Part shown: positions 1 through 8,659 of the stretch, in pieces
Layout of the letters: every line of letters starts with the position of its first letter
Numbering within the stretch: the first letter of the stretch is position 1
Assembly: GCA_900554545.1 (NCBI GenBank)
Contig: USHW01000017.1
Span: forward strand, 1 to 37,930
DNA length: 37,930 nt
Source: an uncultured Prevotella sp.
Lineage (GTDB): Bacteria > Bacteroidota > Bacteroidia > Bacteroidales > Bacteroidaceae
Direction: 5' to 3'
Notes under the pieces: generated by a model
Databases searched by the model: none
Told to the model about the DNA's origin: nothing
The model's input: the letters and a program-made list of their open reading frames with translations, nothing else
Program-made: the position numbers and the translations under genes

Positions 1-2
1 CA

Positions 3-704
3 CCGAGGGAGAAAAACCCCAAGAAAACCGACGGCAAGACACATTTTTACCTTTACTTCTCAAACAGCGGTTTCGGCACGGGCGTGCTAACGTCAACATC
101 GCCCGTAGGGCCGTGGAGCAGTCCGCTCGGCCACAGCCTCGTAGACGCCAACACACCTGGACTTGACGGCTGCAAAGTGCCTTTCGACCCCGGCGCACTC
201 GTTGACGGCGAGGGGCGCGGATGGCTGACCTTCGGCGCCGGCACGGCACGCATAGCCCGGCTTGGCGACGACATGACAAGCATCAGCGGCAAGATAGCCA
301 AGATTGACGCGCCCCACCACTTCGAGGCCAACGAGCTGAACTACATCAACGGCACGTACATTTACACCTACAACACCGACTGGCAGGACTACGCCGACTG
401 GCCTTTCGCCACAGGACGCCCGTCAGTGTGCAGCATGGTGTACATGACAGGAAAGAAGCCACTCGACCCGAAAAGCTGGAAATACCGCCATCCGTACATG
501 CGCAACCCGGGCGACTGCGGCTTCGACTACGGCAACAACCACACCCACCGGTGTCCGTTCAAAGGCCGACAGCCACCAGTTTCACGTGTCATGGCGCGTA
601 AAATACGAGCCGGGAGAGGCCAAGGTGGTGGCAAGGAAAGACGGACGGGAAGTCCGCTCGTCGTCAGTCCGCACCGCAGGAGCACCTGCCAAGGTGAAGC
701 TTGA
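3..704 (+). pseudogene. GH43 glycosidase fragment, broken at its 3' end
   Basis: The frame is open from the left window edge, so the true start lies outside. The visible part reads like the catalytic propeller of a family 43 glycoside hydrolase (xylosidase/arabinofuranosidase type): FYLYFSNSG, a TSPVGPW strand, DPGALVDGEGRGWLTFG, and then GFDYGNNHTH, which normally continues into more propeller. Instead, after about position 548 the sequence becomes the tail of a GH2 gene in a different frame. This frame runs on into a meaningless basic tail and stops at 704. The last third of the enzyme is therefore missing and it is probably inactive. Seen: domain text, frame change and open left edge. Inferred: a deletion between neighbouring GH43 and GH2 genes, or an assembly join. 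The family call is firm; the exact substrate is not. Confidence 0.72.
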
Positions 705-996
705 AGTTGACTATGACGGCGAAAAGACAGCGTTCGTCAACGCGTATGTCACCGACAAGGACGGCAACCTGTGCCCCTGGGCGGAAGACGAGCTGCATTT
801 CACCGTGAGCGGAGGCACCATCATCGGTGTTGACAACGGCTCGCCGTTCAGCACCGAGCGGTTTAAGGCCGACCACCGCAAGGCTTTCTTCGGCAAGGCT
901 CTTGTCGTAATAGACAAGGACAAGACATCAGGCAGCATCACCGTGACGGCCAAAAGCCCCATGCTTGAAACCGCAACAATAGACATCAACCAATAA
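550..996 (+). pseudogene. GH2 beta-galactosidase C-terminal remnant
   Basis: This frame, +1 relative to the GH43 fragment, reads GVRSKADSHQFHVSW and then an AGAPAKVKLEVDYDGE segment, ending in an Ig-like domain with VTDKDGNLCPWAEDEL and VDNGSPFSTERFKADHRKAF. That is the usual end of Bacteroidetes family 2 glycoside hydrolases: the end of a DUF4982-like domain plus the C-terminal invasin-like domain. No signal peptide, catalytic TIM barrel or N-terminal jelly roll precedes it. An ATG inside the frame at 586 could give a 136-residue protein, but nothing suggests it is functional. The stop at 996 lies 14 nt before the GH3 gene, so the remnant keeps what was probably an operon spacing. Confidence 0.65.
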
Positions 997-1010
997 AACA
1001 CTTCATAATC

Positions 1011-3203
1011 ATGAAACAATTGAAAATCATGGCATTAGCCTTAATGACGGGTCTGACGGCAACCGCACAGACTCCTAAGTATCTCGACGACTCCCAGCCG
1101 CTTGAAGTCAGGGTGCAGGACGCGTTGAGCCGTATGACCACACACGAGAAGATAATGCTTCTCCACGCGCAAAGCAAGTTCACGTCGGCAGGCGTTCCGC
1201 GCCTCGGAATACGCCAGCTGAACATGGACGACGGCCCTCATGGAGTGCGCGAGGAGCTTGAATGGAACTCATGGGCACCCGCCCGGTGGACAAACGACTC
1301 GATAGTGGCGTTCCCGTCGCTGACATGTCTCGCCGCAACATGGAACCCGGCGATGTCCGCAATATACGGAAACGCGGTGAGCGAGGAGTTCGCCTTCCGC
1401 GGCAAAGACGTGATGTTAGGCCCCGGAGTGAACATGGCGCGCACGCCGCTCAACGGCCGCAACTTCGAGTATATGGGTGAAGACCCCTACCTCGCAGGGC
1501 GTATGGTAGTGCCGTACATCAAGAGTGCGCAGGCCAACGGCGTGGCATGCTGCCTCAAGCACTTCGCACTGAACAACCAGGAGATTGACCGCTTCGCCGT
1601 GAACGTCAACGTAGACGAGCGCGCATTGAACGAAATCTACCTGCCGGCATTCAAGGCCGCCGTGCAGGAAGGCGGCGTATGGACGGTCATGCCGTCATAT
1701 CCTTTATGGAACGGAGTTCACTGCTGCCAGAACGACTCGCTGCTGAACGGAATACTGAAGCGCGACTGGGGCTTCGACGGAGCTACCATAAGCGACTGGG
1801 GCGGAACAACAGACACATGGCAGGCGGCCACCGGCGGCCTTGACATCGAGATGGGAAGCTTCACCGACGGAAAGCTGAAAGAGGCCGAGTTCGGCTACAA
1901 CGACTACTACCTTGCCGACAAGTTCGAGAAGCTTATCAATGAAGGCAAGGTGCCGATGAGCGTGCTCGACGACAAGGCTTCACGCGTGTTGCGCACCATC
2001 TTCCGCACGTCGATGAACCGGAACAAGGTTATCGGCTCGCAATGCTCTGAGGCTCATTACGACGTTTGCCGCCAAATAGGCGAAGAGGGCATTGTCCTGA
2101 TGAAGAACGACGGCGGCATACTGCCACTTGACGGCAACCGTTACGGGCGCATACTCGTGGTTGGCGAAAACGCCACGCGCTCGCTGACGAAGGGCGGAGG
2201 CTCGTCAGAGCTGAAGACACTGCGCGACATCACTCCGCTGGAAAGCCTGCAAGAACGCTACGGCGACAAAGTGGACTACGCCCAGGGATACACCTCCGGC
2301 CGCGCCATTTATGACGTTGTTGACAAAGTAGACCCGGCCGAGAGCGCACACCTGAAGGCCGAAGCACTGGAGAAAGCACGCCAGGCCGACCTCATCATCT
2401 TCATAGGCGGACTGAACAAGAACTGCCGCCAGGACTGCGAGAACTCCGACCGCGAGGACTACAACCTGTCGTTCGGACAGAACGAGCTTATCAGCGAGCT
2501 TGCTAAAATACAGAAAAACATCATCGTATGCACCTTCGGCGGCAACGCCTTCGCCACTCCCTGGCTCGACGACGTGAAGGGATTTGTACACGCATGGTAT
2601 CTCGGCTCGATGGCAGGCGAGGCTCTCGCCAACGTGCTTGACGGCAAGGTGAACCCCAGCGGCAAGCTGCCGGTTACCTTCGCGAAGCGCCTTGAGGACT
2701 ATCCTTACATGCAATACGGCGCGGAAGCTTATCCGGGCGTTGACAAGCAGGTATATTACAAGGAGGGAATATTCATCGGCTACCGCCACTTCGACACCAA
2801 GAAGGTGGAGCCGCAGTTCCCCTTCGGCTACGGATTGAGCTACACTACGTTCAAGTACGGCAAGCCGCGCCTTTCCGCTACGACGCTCGAGGGCGACGGC
2901 AAGCTGACCCTTTCAGTTGACATTACCAACACAGGGAAGCGCGCCGGCAAGGAAACCGTACAGCTGTACATAGGCCAGCGCAAGCCGTCAGAGCCGCGTC
3001 CTACGAAGGAACTGAAATCATTTGAGAAGATAGAACTGCAGCCCGGAGAGACGAATACCGTCGATTTCCAGATAGACCGCTCGATGCTGGCGTTCTATTC
3101 AGCCGACAACCACGGCTGGACGGTTGAGCCGGGACGCTTCGACGCATACGTATGCGCATCGTCGGCCGACGTCCGCGGACAGGCCGGTTTCAGCGTAAAG
3201 TGA
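1011..3203 (+). CDS. GH3 family beta-glucosidase/beta-xylosidase, secreted
   Basis: A 730-residue family 3 glycoside hydrolase. It hydrolyses terminal beta-linked glucose or xylose from oligosaccharides by a retaining mechanism, probably in the periplasm. A signal peptide ends near TATAQ (residues 1-20). The N-terminal barrel shows MDDGPHGVR, GRNFEYMGEDP and CCLKHF (His about 184), and SDWGG supplies the nucleophile Asp at about residue 262. The alpha/beta sandwich domain spans about 350-580, and a C-terminal fibronectin-III-like domain spans about 630-730 (GKETVQLYIGQRKPS). The length is normal for the family. It starts 14 nt after the GH2 remnant and converges on the hybrid regulator, so it belongs to the same glycan locus. 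The exact sugar specificity cannot be read from the sequence. Confidence 0.9.
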   Translation: MKQLKIMALALMTGLTATAQTPKYLDDSQPLEVRVQDALSRMTTHEKIMLLHAQSKFTSAGVPRLGIRQLNMDDGPHGVREELEWNSWAPARWTNDSIVAFPSLTCLAATWNPAMSAIYGNAVSEEFAFRGKDVMLGPGVNMARTPLNGRNFEYMGEDPYLAGRMVVPYIKSAQANGVACCLKHFALNNQEIDRFAVNVNVDERALNEIYLPAFKAAVQEGGVWTVMPSYPLWNGVHCCQNDSLLNGILKRDWGFDGATISDWGGTTDTWQAATGGLDIEMGSFTDGKLKEAEFGYNDYYLADKFEKLINEGKVPMSVLDDKASRVLRTIFRTSMNRNKVIGSQCSEAHYDVCRQIGEEGIVLMKNDGGILPLDGNRYGRILVVGENATRSLTKGGGSSELKTLRDITPLESLQERYGDKVDYAQGYTSGRAIYDVVDKVDPAESAHLKAEALEKARQADLIIFIGGLNKNCRQDCENSDREDYNLSFGQNELISELAKIQKNIIVCTFGGNAFATPWLDDVKGFVHAWYLGSMAGEALANVLDGKVNPSGKLPVTFAKRLEDYPYMQYGAEAYPGVDKQVYYKEGIFIGYRHFDTKKVEPQFPFGYGLSYTTFKYGKPRLSATTLEGDGKLTLSVDITNTGKRAGKETVQLYIGQRKPSEPRPTKELKSFEKIELQPGETNTVDFQIDRSMLAFYSADNHGWTVEPGRFDAYVCASSADVRGQAGFSVK

Positions 3204-3336
3204 TGCCGGAGACATGCCCACGACGGGGCGGAGGCATTAAAACCGTAACTTTTCAAAATAGGATTGTTCTGGTTTTTTAAGGTTATGTCTTCACAGGTTA
3301 CGGTCTGCAACGGTTCCGCCCCGTTCAGCTTACAAC

Positions 3337-3419
3337 ATGAAAGGCGGCCAATTGGAGTCCAATTGGCCGCCTTTCGCATTGTAAAAGGCCGTCTTTCGCA
3401 ACGTGAAAGACGGCCTTCT
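3337..3419. repeat. 83-bp four-core element, copy 1 (GH3/regulator junction)
   Basis: Four 17-nt cores lie at 3337, 3359, 3381 and 3403, separated by 5-nt spacers, giving an exact 22-nt period. Core 1 (ending ggccaatt) and core 2 (starting ccaattggcc) differ from the usual consensus but stay complementary, forming a perfect 17-bp inverted repeat (3340-3356 with 3358-3374). Cores 3 and 4 form a 13-bp stem (3385-3397 with 3405-3417). The element lies between two convergent genes, where a two-hairpin bidirectional terminator would fit. Confidence 0.85.
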
Positions 3420-3429
3420 GCACAGCGGT

Positions 3430-4944
3430 TTATTTCTTCCTGTTCTTGTACTCTGACGGTATGCACCCGTAAAGCTCCTTGAAGCACTTTGAGAAATAGC
3501 GCTGCGAGGAGAACCCCGTGTTATATGCTATTTCGGAAATGCTCAACTGGCTCTTGACGAGCAGCTGCTCGGCATGGCGCAGACGGATAAGGCGGATGAA
3601 CTCGGACGGCGTCATGCCCGTAACCGACAGCGTGCGGCGGTACAGCTTCACGCGGCTCATGCCAAGCTCATGGCTCATGTGCTCTACAGACAAGTCAGTG
3701 TTGCTGATGTTCTTCTCAACAAAAGCCGTGGCGTCGGCAACAAACTGCTCGTCAACCGGAGTCACCTCAACCTCGCTTATCTTCGGCTCTATCTTGCCGC
3801 CCGTATGCCCGTGGCGCGGCTGCAGCAGGCGGTCGATGCGCATGTTGAGCAGCTCCATGTTGAACGGCTTTTTGATGTAGTCGTCAGCTCCACACTCGCG
3901 GCTCTCAATCTCGTTTTCCTCCGTCAGGCGCGCAGTGAGTATCACAACGGGCAGGTCGGCCGTGCTTTCGTCCTGCTTTATGCGGCGGCACAGCTCGTTG
4001 CCGTCCATTCCCGGCATCATGATGTCGGTCAAAACAAGGTCGGGCCGGTGGGCGGCGATGTGTTCAAGAGCCTCTTCGCCGTCGTGGGCGGTGGCCACGG
4101 AGTATGCCGTTGACAGCTCGGACACCATAAATTCAAGAAAGTCGTCATTGTCGTCGACAACCAGTATTTCAGGCTTATGCGCTCCACCGCCGGCCTTCAC
4201 GCCCGTGGCTGCGCCCGCATTCTCGCCGCTCCGCGTCCTCTCCGTCTGCCTTCCGCCCACAGCCTTAGCGTGCCCGGCAGGCAGCGTCACGGTAAACAGC
4301 GCCCCGCCTCCCGGATTGTCGGCCACGGTTATGCCGCCTCCGTGCATCCTGGCAAACTCATAAGCAATGTTAAGCCCTATGCCGCTGCCGCCTGTGTTCT
4401 TATTGCCGGGCGACTGGTAAAAGCGTTCAAACACGTGTTTCTTGTCCTCGTCGCTTATGCCTACACCAGTGTCGGCCACACGTATCTCAACGGCACCGTC
4501 TCCGGTCACGTCAACCGACACGCTGACACGCCCTCCGGCAGGAGTGAACTTGAATGCGTTTGACAGCAGGTTGCCGACTATTTTGCCCAATTTGTCACCG
4601 TCAAAGTCGGCCATAAGCGACTCGGCGCATGACGAGAACGTAAAGTCTATACGCTTGTCGGCCAGCCCAATGAACTGGTTGCACACGTTCCTGATGAACG
4701 CCACCATGTCGCCGTGCTGCATGTTGAGCTGCGCCCCGTTCTTCATGAGGCGGCGCAGGTCGAGCATCTGGTTCACCATGTCGAGCAGCCTGACGGCATT
4801 GCGCTGCATCATCTCCAGCTTCAGCCTCAGCCGGCTGCTGCTTTCCTCCTTTATCATAGAGGCCAGCGGCGCCAGAATCAGCGTGAGCGGGGTGCGCAGC
4901 TCGTGGCTTACGTTGATGAAGAACGTCATCTTCATTTCCTCCAC
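3430..4944 (-). CDS. Kinase, receiver and AraC half of a split hybrid two-component regulator
   Basis: This is the cytoplasmic half of a Bacteroidetes hybrid two-component regulator. In order it holds a HisKA domain with phospho-acceptor His in SHELRTPLT (about residue 14), a HATPase domain (DTGVGISDEDKK, GGSGIGLNIAYEFARMHGG), a receiver domain with ILVVDDNDDF and phospho-acceptor Asp in LVLTDIMMPG, and a C-terminal AraC-type DNA-binding domain (ISEIAYNTGFSSQRYFSKCF). It is in the same frame as the upstream sensor half and separated from it only by a TAG at 4957-4959. As a separate protein it would have to restart at GTG 4944 or ATG 4935; a purine-rich ggaggaa precedes the ATG. Without the sensor it would be a soluble, unsensing kinase. 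It probably once controlled the neighbouring glycosidase genes. Confidence 0.85.
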   Translation of the reverse strand: MEEMKMTFFINVSHELRTPLTLILAPLASMIKEESSSRLRLKLEMMQRNAVRLLDMVNQMLDLRRLMKNGAQLNMQHGDMVAFIRNVCNQFIGLADKRIDFTFSSCAESLMADFDGDKLGKIVGNLLSNAFKFTPAGGRVSVSVDVTGDGAVEIRVADTGVGISDEDKKHVFERFYQSPGNKNTGGSGIGLNIAYEFARMHGGGITVADNPGGGALFTVTLPAGHAKAVGGRQTERTRSGENAGAATGVKAGGGAHKPEILVVDDNDDFLEFMVSELSTAYSVATAHDGEEALEHIAAHRPDLVLTDIMMPGMDGNELCRRIKQDESTADLPVVILTARLTEENEIESRECGADDYIKKPFNMELLNMRIDRLLQPRHGHTGGKIEPKISEVEVTPVDEQFVADATAFVEKNISNTDLSVEHMSHELGMSRVKLYRRTLSVTGMTPSEFIRLIRLRHAEQLLVKSQLSISEIAYNTGFSSQRYFSKCFKELYGCIPSEYKNRKK

Positions 4945-4956
4945 TTCACGCTTCTT

Positions 4957-7404
4957 CTACTCCTCCATACGCTCTTCCTCCTCCCTGCGGCGGCGGAGCA
5001 TGCGGCGGTAAAGGCCACATGCGCCCAAGGCTATCAGCAACATGTACAGCAGCAAGGCCCAAAACGACAGGTAGAACGGCGGCCTGACGATGATGTCGAG
5101 CGTCTCGACGCCGCCCATCGGCTCGCCGTATATATCCACAACGCGCACCTCCAGGCGGTAATGTCCCGGTGAAACGTTTGAGAACTGCACGTTGGGCTGG
5201 TTCTCCATTGTCATCATCCACCTGTCGTTAAGCCCCTTCAGGCGATACATGAAGCGCGAACGCTCCGGCATGCCGACGTTGTCGGTCGACAAATGCACGG
5301 TAAACGTATTTTCGTCATAGCCCAGACTGATGTGCCTGCTTTCGTTGACAGCCTCGTCAAGGATGACGTGCTTGTTGAACTTCTCGCCCACTTTGACAAC
5401 ATGGTCGTACACGGCAAGGTCGCTGAACACCACGCGCACCGAGTCAACTTGCCGTGTACGGCGTTTCGGATTGACTACATTTACACCGTCAATACCACCC
5501 ACAAGCACGCGACCGTCGCGCAGGCAGAACAGTGAACGCTTGTTAAGCGTGCGCGTCTGCAGGCCGTCGGCCTTGCCATAAGTGTTCACAAAAAACTTCA
5601 GTCCTTCCTTTTCACGCTTCAGGCTGATGCTTTTCAGGCTGTTGCCTGCCGTCACCCACATGATGCCGTCGCGGCCTTCGGCCACGGCGCAGACGTCTGA
5701 ATAGATATGCTTTCCTTGCAGGTTGACGGTGTAAAGGCGGCCGTCAGTCCTGTCATACACCTTCAGCCCGGAGATGGTTGCCACCCATACAAGCCCCCGC
5801 GAGTCACGGCACACTTGGTTAACCGACGTGTTCACGGCTGCGTCGGCTGCAGTTCCGCCTTTGCGGTGGTCGCCGAAACCGTCGGTGACTTTCATCGTCT
5901 TAACATCAAGATAAGCCACACCCTGCGAGTGTCCGATGATGACGTTGCCGTCGGCTTCAACCACAACAGAGGCCACATAGTCTGACTTTAGACCGCTGTT
6001 GCGCTTGTTCAACGTGGTAAAGCGCCCTGTTGACGGGTTGAAGAGCTGCACTCCAGCCCCGAGTGTGCCTATCACTATTCGCCCGTCAGGCAGCTGGGCA
6101 AGCGTCCATACATTGTCGCTGGCAAGGCCGCCTGCCGACTTCCTGTAAACAGTAAAGCCTCCGCCGGACATCCGGGCAAGGCCGCCTTCGTATGTTCCGA
6201 ACCACAACGAGCCGTCATTTGCCAGCAGGCTGCTTACCACTATGTCAGAACCGAGACGGCTTTCGGCCTTGCCAATGGTGGTGAGTTTGCCCGACGCAAG
6301 GTCGTAACGGCGTATGCCCACGTCGTTGGCGCCCAGCCACAGCGTGCCGTTGCGGTCTTCCACCATAGTGCAGATGTCACCCCATGGCATGAGGCTGAGC
6401 TGCGGCTGGCGGCCGAGATAGAACACCAGTCCCATGCGGTAGGTACCAATCCACACCATGCCGAGGTTGTCTATGTAAATGCACGACAAAGTGTTGTCAG
6501 GCAGCGAGTAAGCGTCTTCCGACGAATGGAGCATGTGCTGCACAACCTCGCCATGCCGGCCGAGCTGTATAAGGCCGTCATGGTCGGTGGCAATGAGTAT
6601 GTTCCCGGCACGGTCCTCGCTCACGTCGGTGACAAGACGACCCGTGATGCGGTGCCATTTGCGTTCGCGCGCCACATAAACCATCAGCACCTCGCTCCAC
6701 CATACCCAGTAGTTGCCGCGGCTGTCTACAAAAGTGCGGTAGCCTTTGTCCTTCGCTCCCCCGTTCTTCGGTATGTAGTCGTTCACCCAGGCCACGCGCT
6801 TCGTGCCGGAGTCGATGCCCGCCAATGTGCCGTTGTCATACGTCACTACAACCGTATTGCCGGCAGATGTCAGCGCAGACACCCATCCGTGCGGCAGCTT
6901 CCGCTGCAAATCGGCCTGCACTGCGCGTCGCTCGCCGAAGTCGTAGCAAAACACCAGCTTGTCTTCCGTTGCTATCCAGAGGTTGCCGCGCCGGTCTACA
7001 TGCACGCTTCTCGGCCGTCCCTTCATGCCGTGGCGTTCCATCCAGCCTACAATGTCGCGCTCGAACGTCTCCGTGGTGGGGTTGAACACGCAGTAGCCTT
7101 TGGGCGTATTCACCCATAACATGCCATCGGCGTCCTCGTATATCTCCATCACATTGTTGTCAGGCAGGCTCAAAGGGTTGGCCGGGTCGTTGAAATAGCT
7201 GCGTATCCGGAAGCCGTCATAGCGGTTAAGTCCCAACAAAGTGCCCACCCACAAGAAGCCCTTTGAACTTTTGCGGATGCAGTTTACGGTATTGTTTGAC
7301 AGCCCGTCGTCATACGAAATGCGGTGAAATCCCACTCCAACCGTCTGCGCCGGCGCACAGACGGCAAACAGCGCAAGCAGACAAAATATGATTTTACTCC
7401 TCAT
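4957..7404 (-). CDS. Sensor half of the split hybrid two-component regulator (propeller plus Y_Y_Y)
   Basis: This 815-residue product has a signal peptide ending at APAQ (about residue 20) and then many two-component-regulator propeller repeats, such as GFLWVGTLLGLNRYDG, GMVWIGTYRMGLVFY and GTLWLGANDVGIRRYD. They build a double beta-propeller that binds oligosaccharide in the periplasm. A Y_Y_Y domain (YRLKGLNDRWMM) follows, then one membrane segment around FWALLLYMLLIALGACGLY. The protein stops at TAG in the linker helix just before the kinase, after EEEERMEE; the same frame continues with KKREVEE and the HisKA domain. An intact gene would be 1324 codons, the usual size for this class. Alone, this half could bind sugar but not signal. 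The simplest view is a nonsense mutation from GAG, AAG or CAG. Confidence 0.88.
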   Translation of the reverse strand: MRSKIIFCLLALFAVCAPAQTVGVGFHRISYDDGLSNNTVNCIRKSSKGFLWVGTLLGLNRYDGFRIRSYFNDPANPLSLPDNNVMEIYEDADGMLWVNTPKGYCVFNPTTETFERDIVGWMERHGMKGRPRSVHVDRRGNLWIATEDKLVFCYDFGERRAVQADLQRKLPHGWVSALTSAGNTVVVTYDNGTLAGIDSGTKRVAWVNDYIPKNGGAKDKGYRTFVDSRGNYWVWWSEVLMVYVARERKWHRITGRLVTDVSEDRAGNILIATDHDGLIQLGRHGEVVQHMLHSSEDAYSLPDNTLSCIYIDNLGMVWIGTYRMGLVFYLGRQPQLSLMPWGDICTMVEDRNGTLWLGANDVGIRRYDLASGKLTTIGKAESRLGSDIVVSSLLANDGSLWFGTYEGGLARMSGGGFTVYRKSAGGLASDNVWTLAQLPDGRIVIGTLGAGVQLFNPSTGRFTTLNKRNSGLKSDYVASVVVEADGNVIIGHSQGVAYLDVKTMKVTDGFGDHRKGGTAADAAVNTSVNQVCRDSRGLVWVATISGLKVYDRTDGRLYTVNLQGKHIYSDVCAVAEGRDGIMWVTAGNSLKSISLKREKEGLKFFVNTYGKADGLQTRTLNKRSLFCLRDGRVLVGGIDGVNVVNPKRRTRQVDSVRVVFSDLAVYDHVVKVGEKFNKHVILDEAVNESRHISLGYDENTFTVHLSTDNVGMPERSRFMYRLKGLNDRWMMTMENQPNVQFSNVSPGHYRLEVRVVDIYGEPMGGVETLDIIVRPPFYLSFWALLLYMLLIALGACGLYRRMLRRRREEEERMEE

Positions 7405-7686
7405 AGATTAATTAAGGTTTCTTAAAAACAATCCCAAAATGCAAGTAGTATGTTGCTGGCACGATGCAAACCTCATGTTCATCAAGCATAAAGCGCAGCA
7501 AACTCATTTGCATTTATGTGCCGTCCCCTACCCTACGCCGTCATGGTTTACGCAAGGAGACAACGCTACAAAGATAACAAGTTTCCGGCTTTTTGCAAAA
7601 CAAATTGCACGAAAGATGTTTTTTGCGCCCATCGTCAATCCTCTCATCTCTGTACAACTAAATATCGACCGCCAAACGGTCACTCT

Positions 7687-7769
7687 GCAAACGGTCACCT
7701 TTTAGAGTGCAAAAGGGCATCTTTTAGCGTCTAAAAGGCCACCTTTTACAAGCTAAAAGACGGTCTTTT
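7687..7769. repeat. 83-bp four-core element, copy 2
   Basis: Cores lie at 7687, 7709, 7731 and 7753 with 5-nt spacers (22-nt period). Core 3, ctaaaaggccacctttt, shows the typical quasi-palindrome with AAAAGG and CCTTTT arms. It lies between the 5' end of the hybrid sensor gene and tRNA-Gln. The rest of 7405-7880 holds no supported gene; a partial duplicate of the first core's acggtcac text lies just upstream at 7676-7683. Confidence 0.8.
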
Positions 7770-7886
7770 GCAAAACGGATGATTGCGCCTTGGATTGCGA
7801 GTGATGTCAAGACACTGGCTATCAGGGCGTTAAGCGATGAACGACATGTCTGTTTTCAGCCATTGTATTGACGCCTGAGGACAAAC

Positions 7887-7914
7887 AAAAAAGGCATCTT
7901 GAAACCAAGATGCC
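7887..7914 (-). terminator. Rho-independent terminator of tRNA-Gln
   Basis: Read on the minus strand, a perfect 9-bp stem (7893-7901 with 7906-7914) and a 4-nt loop are followed by six T residues. It begins 10 nt beyond the tRNA 3' end, so it should end the tRNA transcript. Confidence 0.8.
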
Positions 7915-7923
7915 TCGCCTTTG

Positions 7924-7994
7924 TTGGGATACCCGGATTCGAACCAGGAATGACAGGACCAGAATCTGTAGTGTTACCATTACACCATATCCCA
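7924..7994 (-). tRNA. tRNA-Gln (anticodon CTG)
   Basis: On the minus strand the acceptor arms TGGGATA and TATCCCA pair over 7 bp. The D-arm contains GTGTAATGGTAACAC, the anticodon loop TTCTGGT carries CTG, which reads the glutamine codon CAG, and the T-arm contains GGTTCGAATCC. The last anticodon-stem pair is an A-C mismatch next to the loop. CCA is not encoded, as is usual in Bacteroidetes. A terminator follows directly. Confidence 0.93.
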
Positions 7995-8122
7995 ATGTCC
8001 GACCAGCTATTAAACTATCGTTAACTGGTGTTTTGCGAGTGCAAAGGTATATATTTTTTTTGAAACAGCAACATTTTATCCAAGATTTTTCTAAAAAAAC
8101 TCAAAATAATCCACCTTTGTCA

Positions 8123-8151
8123 TTGTTTTACAATAAATCCATGTACCTTTG
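8123..8151 (+). promoter_or_regulatory. Bacteroidetes-type promoter for rsfS-ftsH
   Basis: A TAccTTTG -7 box lies at 8144-8151 with a weak TTG at 8123-8125 upstream (18-nt spacing). This matches the TTTG/TAnnTTTG signal of the Bacteroidetes primary sigma factor. Transcription would start near 8158 and leave a leader of about 90 nt before rsfS. Confidence 0.6.
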
Positions 8152-8245
8152 CATAATAGAAAACGGTGTGACGGCCGAGCACGGAAGCAACAAAAAACCT
8201 GCCGGCCAACGCACCAATATTTTGCATTAACAACTCTTTTTCTTA

Positions 8246-8605
8246 ATGGAACAAGTAAAGATTTTAGTAGAGAAAATAACAAAAGGCATTCAAGAAAAGA
8301 AAGGCTCAAACATCACAATCGCAGACTTGAGCGGCATAGAAGGTTCGATATGCCGCTATTTCGTCATCTGCCAGGGCAACTCGCCGGCACAGGTTGAGGC
8401 CATAACCGACTCCGTAGAGGAAACGGCAAGGATTGAAGCAGGCGAAAAGCCCGTTCACATCGTCGGACTTACGCATGCCCAGTGGGTTGCAATGGACTAT
8501 ACGGACGTGATGGTTCACGTCTTCCTTCCTGAAACAAGGGCATACTACAACCTGGAAAACCTTTGGGAAGACGCGAAATTGACAAGGCTCCCGGACGTAG
8601 ACTGA
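8246..8605 (+). CDS. rsfS: Ribosome silencing factor RsfS
   Basis: A 119-residue protein of the RsfS/Iojap family. It binds ribosomal protein L14 on the 50S subunit and blocks subunit joining when nutrients are short. The family core is clear: VEKITKGIQEKKGSNITIADLSG at the N-terminus (helix and strand), YFVICQGNSPAQVEAI, and WVAMDYTDVMVHVFLPETRAYYNLE near the C-terminus. The length is normal. It starts the rsfS-ftsH-cdsA run, with a promoter at 8123-8151 and 54 nt between its stop and ftsH. The same order is familiar from other Bacteroidetes. Confidence 0.95.
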   Translation: MEQVKILVEKITKGIQEKKGSNITIADLSGIEGSICRYFVICQGNSPAQVEAITDSVEETARIEAGEKPVHIVGLTHAQWVAMDYTDVMVHVFLPETRAYYNLENLWEDAKLTRLPDVD

Positions 8606-8659
8606 CCATGCCGGGGAACACTCCCAACGTTGTAAAGGATTCTTTACGACACAACACCA

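Noticed and set aside
4957..4959. TAG read as an amino acid (recoded stop)
   Set aside because: pssA ends with TAG at 27179-27181, and other genes use ordinary TAA/TGA stops, so general recoding is not supported.
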